Positions 26,540 through 27,579 of a stretch of DNA of 27,579 nt are shown here, in pieces. The notes below the pieces were generated by a model. That model saw only the letters and a list, made by a program, of their open reading frames with translations, ran no database searches and was not told the origin of the DNA. Numbering within the stretch: the first letter of the stretch is position 1; every line of letters begins with the position of its first letter. The translations under genes and the position numbers were made by a program. The DNA comes from a virus: the IMG/VR virus record IMGVR_UViG_3300040946_000173, positions 1 through 27,579 of that record. The stretch is one strand, 5' to 3'.

Positions 26540-27577
26540 ATGTCGAAATTAGCGAAGTCAGTCAGCGAAGGAGTGAAGGAACTGAAAAGTAAGAAGGCCA
26601 ATCGCAAGGCGAACGTGGCCGCGAAGACGGCCCCGAAACCGAAGGCAGCGCCCAAGCCGAAGGCACAGAAACCAGTCGAGAGCAAGCCCGCGACCGCCGA
26701 CCTAAACGACCCCCGCGTGCCAACCGCGACCGATGCAAAGATCACGCAGGAACCCGCGCCGGGGTTGAAAGACCTGCGCGTCTATATCAGCAACGGAACC
26801 TACGGATGCAAGGCGTGCAGCGGAACGTTCTCGGGTGTGGAAGCCGTCAACGAGCACATCAAGACAGTGCACGGCGGAGTTGAAACCACCCACTCTGCCC
26901 CGGAAGAGAAGAAAGCCGACGCAAGGGCCACGAAATCCGCTGAGAAAAAGGCGAAGGCTGCGGAAAAGAAAGCCGCGAAAGAAGCCAAGGCAACCGAGCG
27001 GAAAGCCATCAGGGAAGCGAAGCAAGCCGCGAAGAAAGCAGCGAAGGCAGCGCACAAGACCGCCTCAAAGGAATTCAGCGGAGTTGCGGAGAACGTTCGG
27101 GCGGCGATTGAAGGGCTGTTGAAAGAGAAAGGCTCCGAGCAAGGCATCGTGCGCAAGGCGGTCACCGAGGCAGTGGTCAAGGCGCATCCCGAGTACGAAC
27201 CCATGAAAGCGAACCTGCCCATCTCCACCACACTTGAAGGGCTGGTGCGCCGTGGAGTGCTCGTTTCCAAGGCGTCAAAGGAATCGGGCCACAAAGTGTA
27301 TCTCTTGGCGAGCGGTGCCAAGGCGGAGAGCTTCCAGCAGATCACGGGAAAATGGTACTCGGGTGTTTTCGGAACCAAGCAACTCGACGGTGGTCCATAC
27401 TCAAAGGCAAGCGCTGGGCTGCTGGCCGTATCGGGTGGTCGCACGGAGAACGGAAGCAAGGCAGGAGAGGGCTGCTACAAGCGCACGGAGGGCAAGGGCA
27501 AGGACGCGGTGGTTTACGTGGTCATGTCCGCCGCCTACGCCGCCGCGAACGGGTACATCCTGCCCGCGAAGAACTAG
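26540..27577 (+). CDS. C2H2 zinc-finger, Ala/Lys-rich protein, 345 aa
   Basis: AAAGGAGAG precedes the ATG. Residues 1-50 are Lys/Ala/Pro-rich and probably disordered. Residues 88-113 contain Cys90-x2-Cys93-x12-His106-x4-His111, a classical C2H2 finger. Residues 122-180 are a long Ala/Lys/Glu helix (KKAKAAEKKAAKEAKATERK), as in histone H1-like or polyamine-mimic proteins. Residues about 185-255 (NVRAAIEGLLKEKGSEQGIV to LEGLVRRGVLVSKAS) look like a winged-helix domain, and the last 80 residues are a separate Gly-rich domain. A role as nucleoid- or DNA-binding protein of the phage fits the composition. Stop at the right edge of the window. Confidence 0.75.
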   Translation: MSKLAKSVSEGVKELKSKKANRKANVAAKTAPKPKAAPKPKAQKPVESKPATADLNDPRVPTATDAKITQEPAPGLKDLRVYISNGTYGCKACSGTFSGVEAVNEHIKTVHGGVETTHSAPEEKKADARATKSAEKKAKAAEKKAAKEAKATERKAIREAKQAAKKAAKAAHKTASKEFSGVAENVRAAIEGLLKEKGSEQGIVRKAVTEAVVKAHPEYEPMKANLPISTTLEGLVRRGVLVSKASKESGHKVYLLASGAKAESFQQITGKWYSGVFGTKQLDGGPYSKASAGLLAVSGGRTENGSKAGEGCYKRTEGKGKDAVVYVVMSAAYAAANGYILPAKN

Positions 27578-27579
27578 CC

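Noticed and set aside
26314-26592. 92-aa frame from TTG in the leader of the zinc-finger gene
   Set aside because: Overlaps the next gene by 53 bases, has a TTG start without a clear ribosome-binding site, and other frames are open too.
5230-27577. Search for CRISPR arrays or insertion sequences
   Set aside because: No regularly spaced repeats, transposase motif or terminal inverted repeats with target duplications were seen.

Overview
The window looks like about 27.6 kb of a tailed double-stranded DNA phage or prophage (Caudoviricetes) with a G+C-rich bacterial host. There is no integrase, tRNA, rRNA or clear host gene. The phage assignment rests on a near-complete head/packaging module on the minus strand: a ParB-like protein and a DNA methyltransferase, terminase small and large subunits, a DUF1073-type portal, a SPP1 gp7/MuF-type head protein, a DUF2213 protease-scaffold protein, a probable cement protein and a DUF2184-type major capsid protein. 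The last gene runs off the left edge, so tail genes probably follow outside the window.

Layout. Minus-strand genes read from right to left: ParB-like (25.7 kb), methyltransferase, TerS (23.8 kb), a string of small membrane, zinc-binding or secreted proteins (22.2-19.5 kb), TerL (19.4-18.2 kb), a giant portal with accessory domains (13.6-10.2 kb), a nuclease-like ORF, a capsid-associated metallopeptidase, MuF (8.5 kb), an Ig-like protein, two related virion proteins, protease-scaffold (4.0-2.4 kb), cement protein, major capsid protein and one partial gene. Four plus-strand cassettes interrupt this order: 5.8-7.0 kb, 13.7-18.2 kb, 22.3-23.2 kb and 25.9-27.6 kb. Two of them start with a ribbon-helix-helix regulator behind its own promoter, and a third has such a regulator divergently beside it. 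They look like moron-type accessory islands.

Regulation. Promoter-like sequences put a -10 hexamer only 6-8 nt upstream of the start codon at six unit-leading genes (ParB, TerS, TerL, the 13.7 kb regulator, and the two small genes at 25.9 and 26.1 kb). This suggests leaderless mRNAs, whereas internal genes mostly have good Shine-Dalgarno sequences and ATGA-type overlaps. A 15-bp near-palindrome, GTCCAAAATTTGGAC, recurs five times, always at gene boundaries and three times directly before a ribosome-binding site. It could be a dispersed operator or stoperator of a phage regulator. Twin promoters at 25.86 and 26.11 kb share a 17-bp block containing the palindrome ACAGCGCTGT.

Points that stand out: a tetranucleotide tract before the methyltransferase that could switch its reading frame; a portal carrying an inorganic-pyrophosphatase-like polyvalent domain, with a PD-(D/E)XK-like domain in another frame beside it; a capsid-region HEVGH metallopeptidase; an exact 96-bp in-frame duplication; a conserved-looking zinc-binding gene interrupted by an in-frame TAA; and a terminal C2H2 zinc-finger, Ala/Lys-rich protein. 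No CRISPR array, insertion sequence or attachment site was seen. No gap between genes exceeds about 200 bases. All functional names rest on motif recognition and gene order, without database searches.
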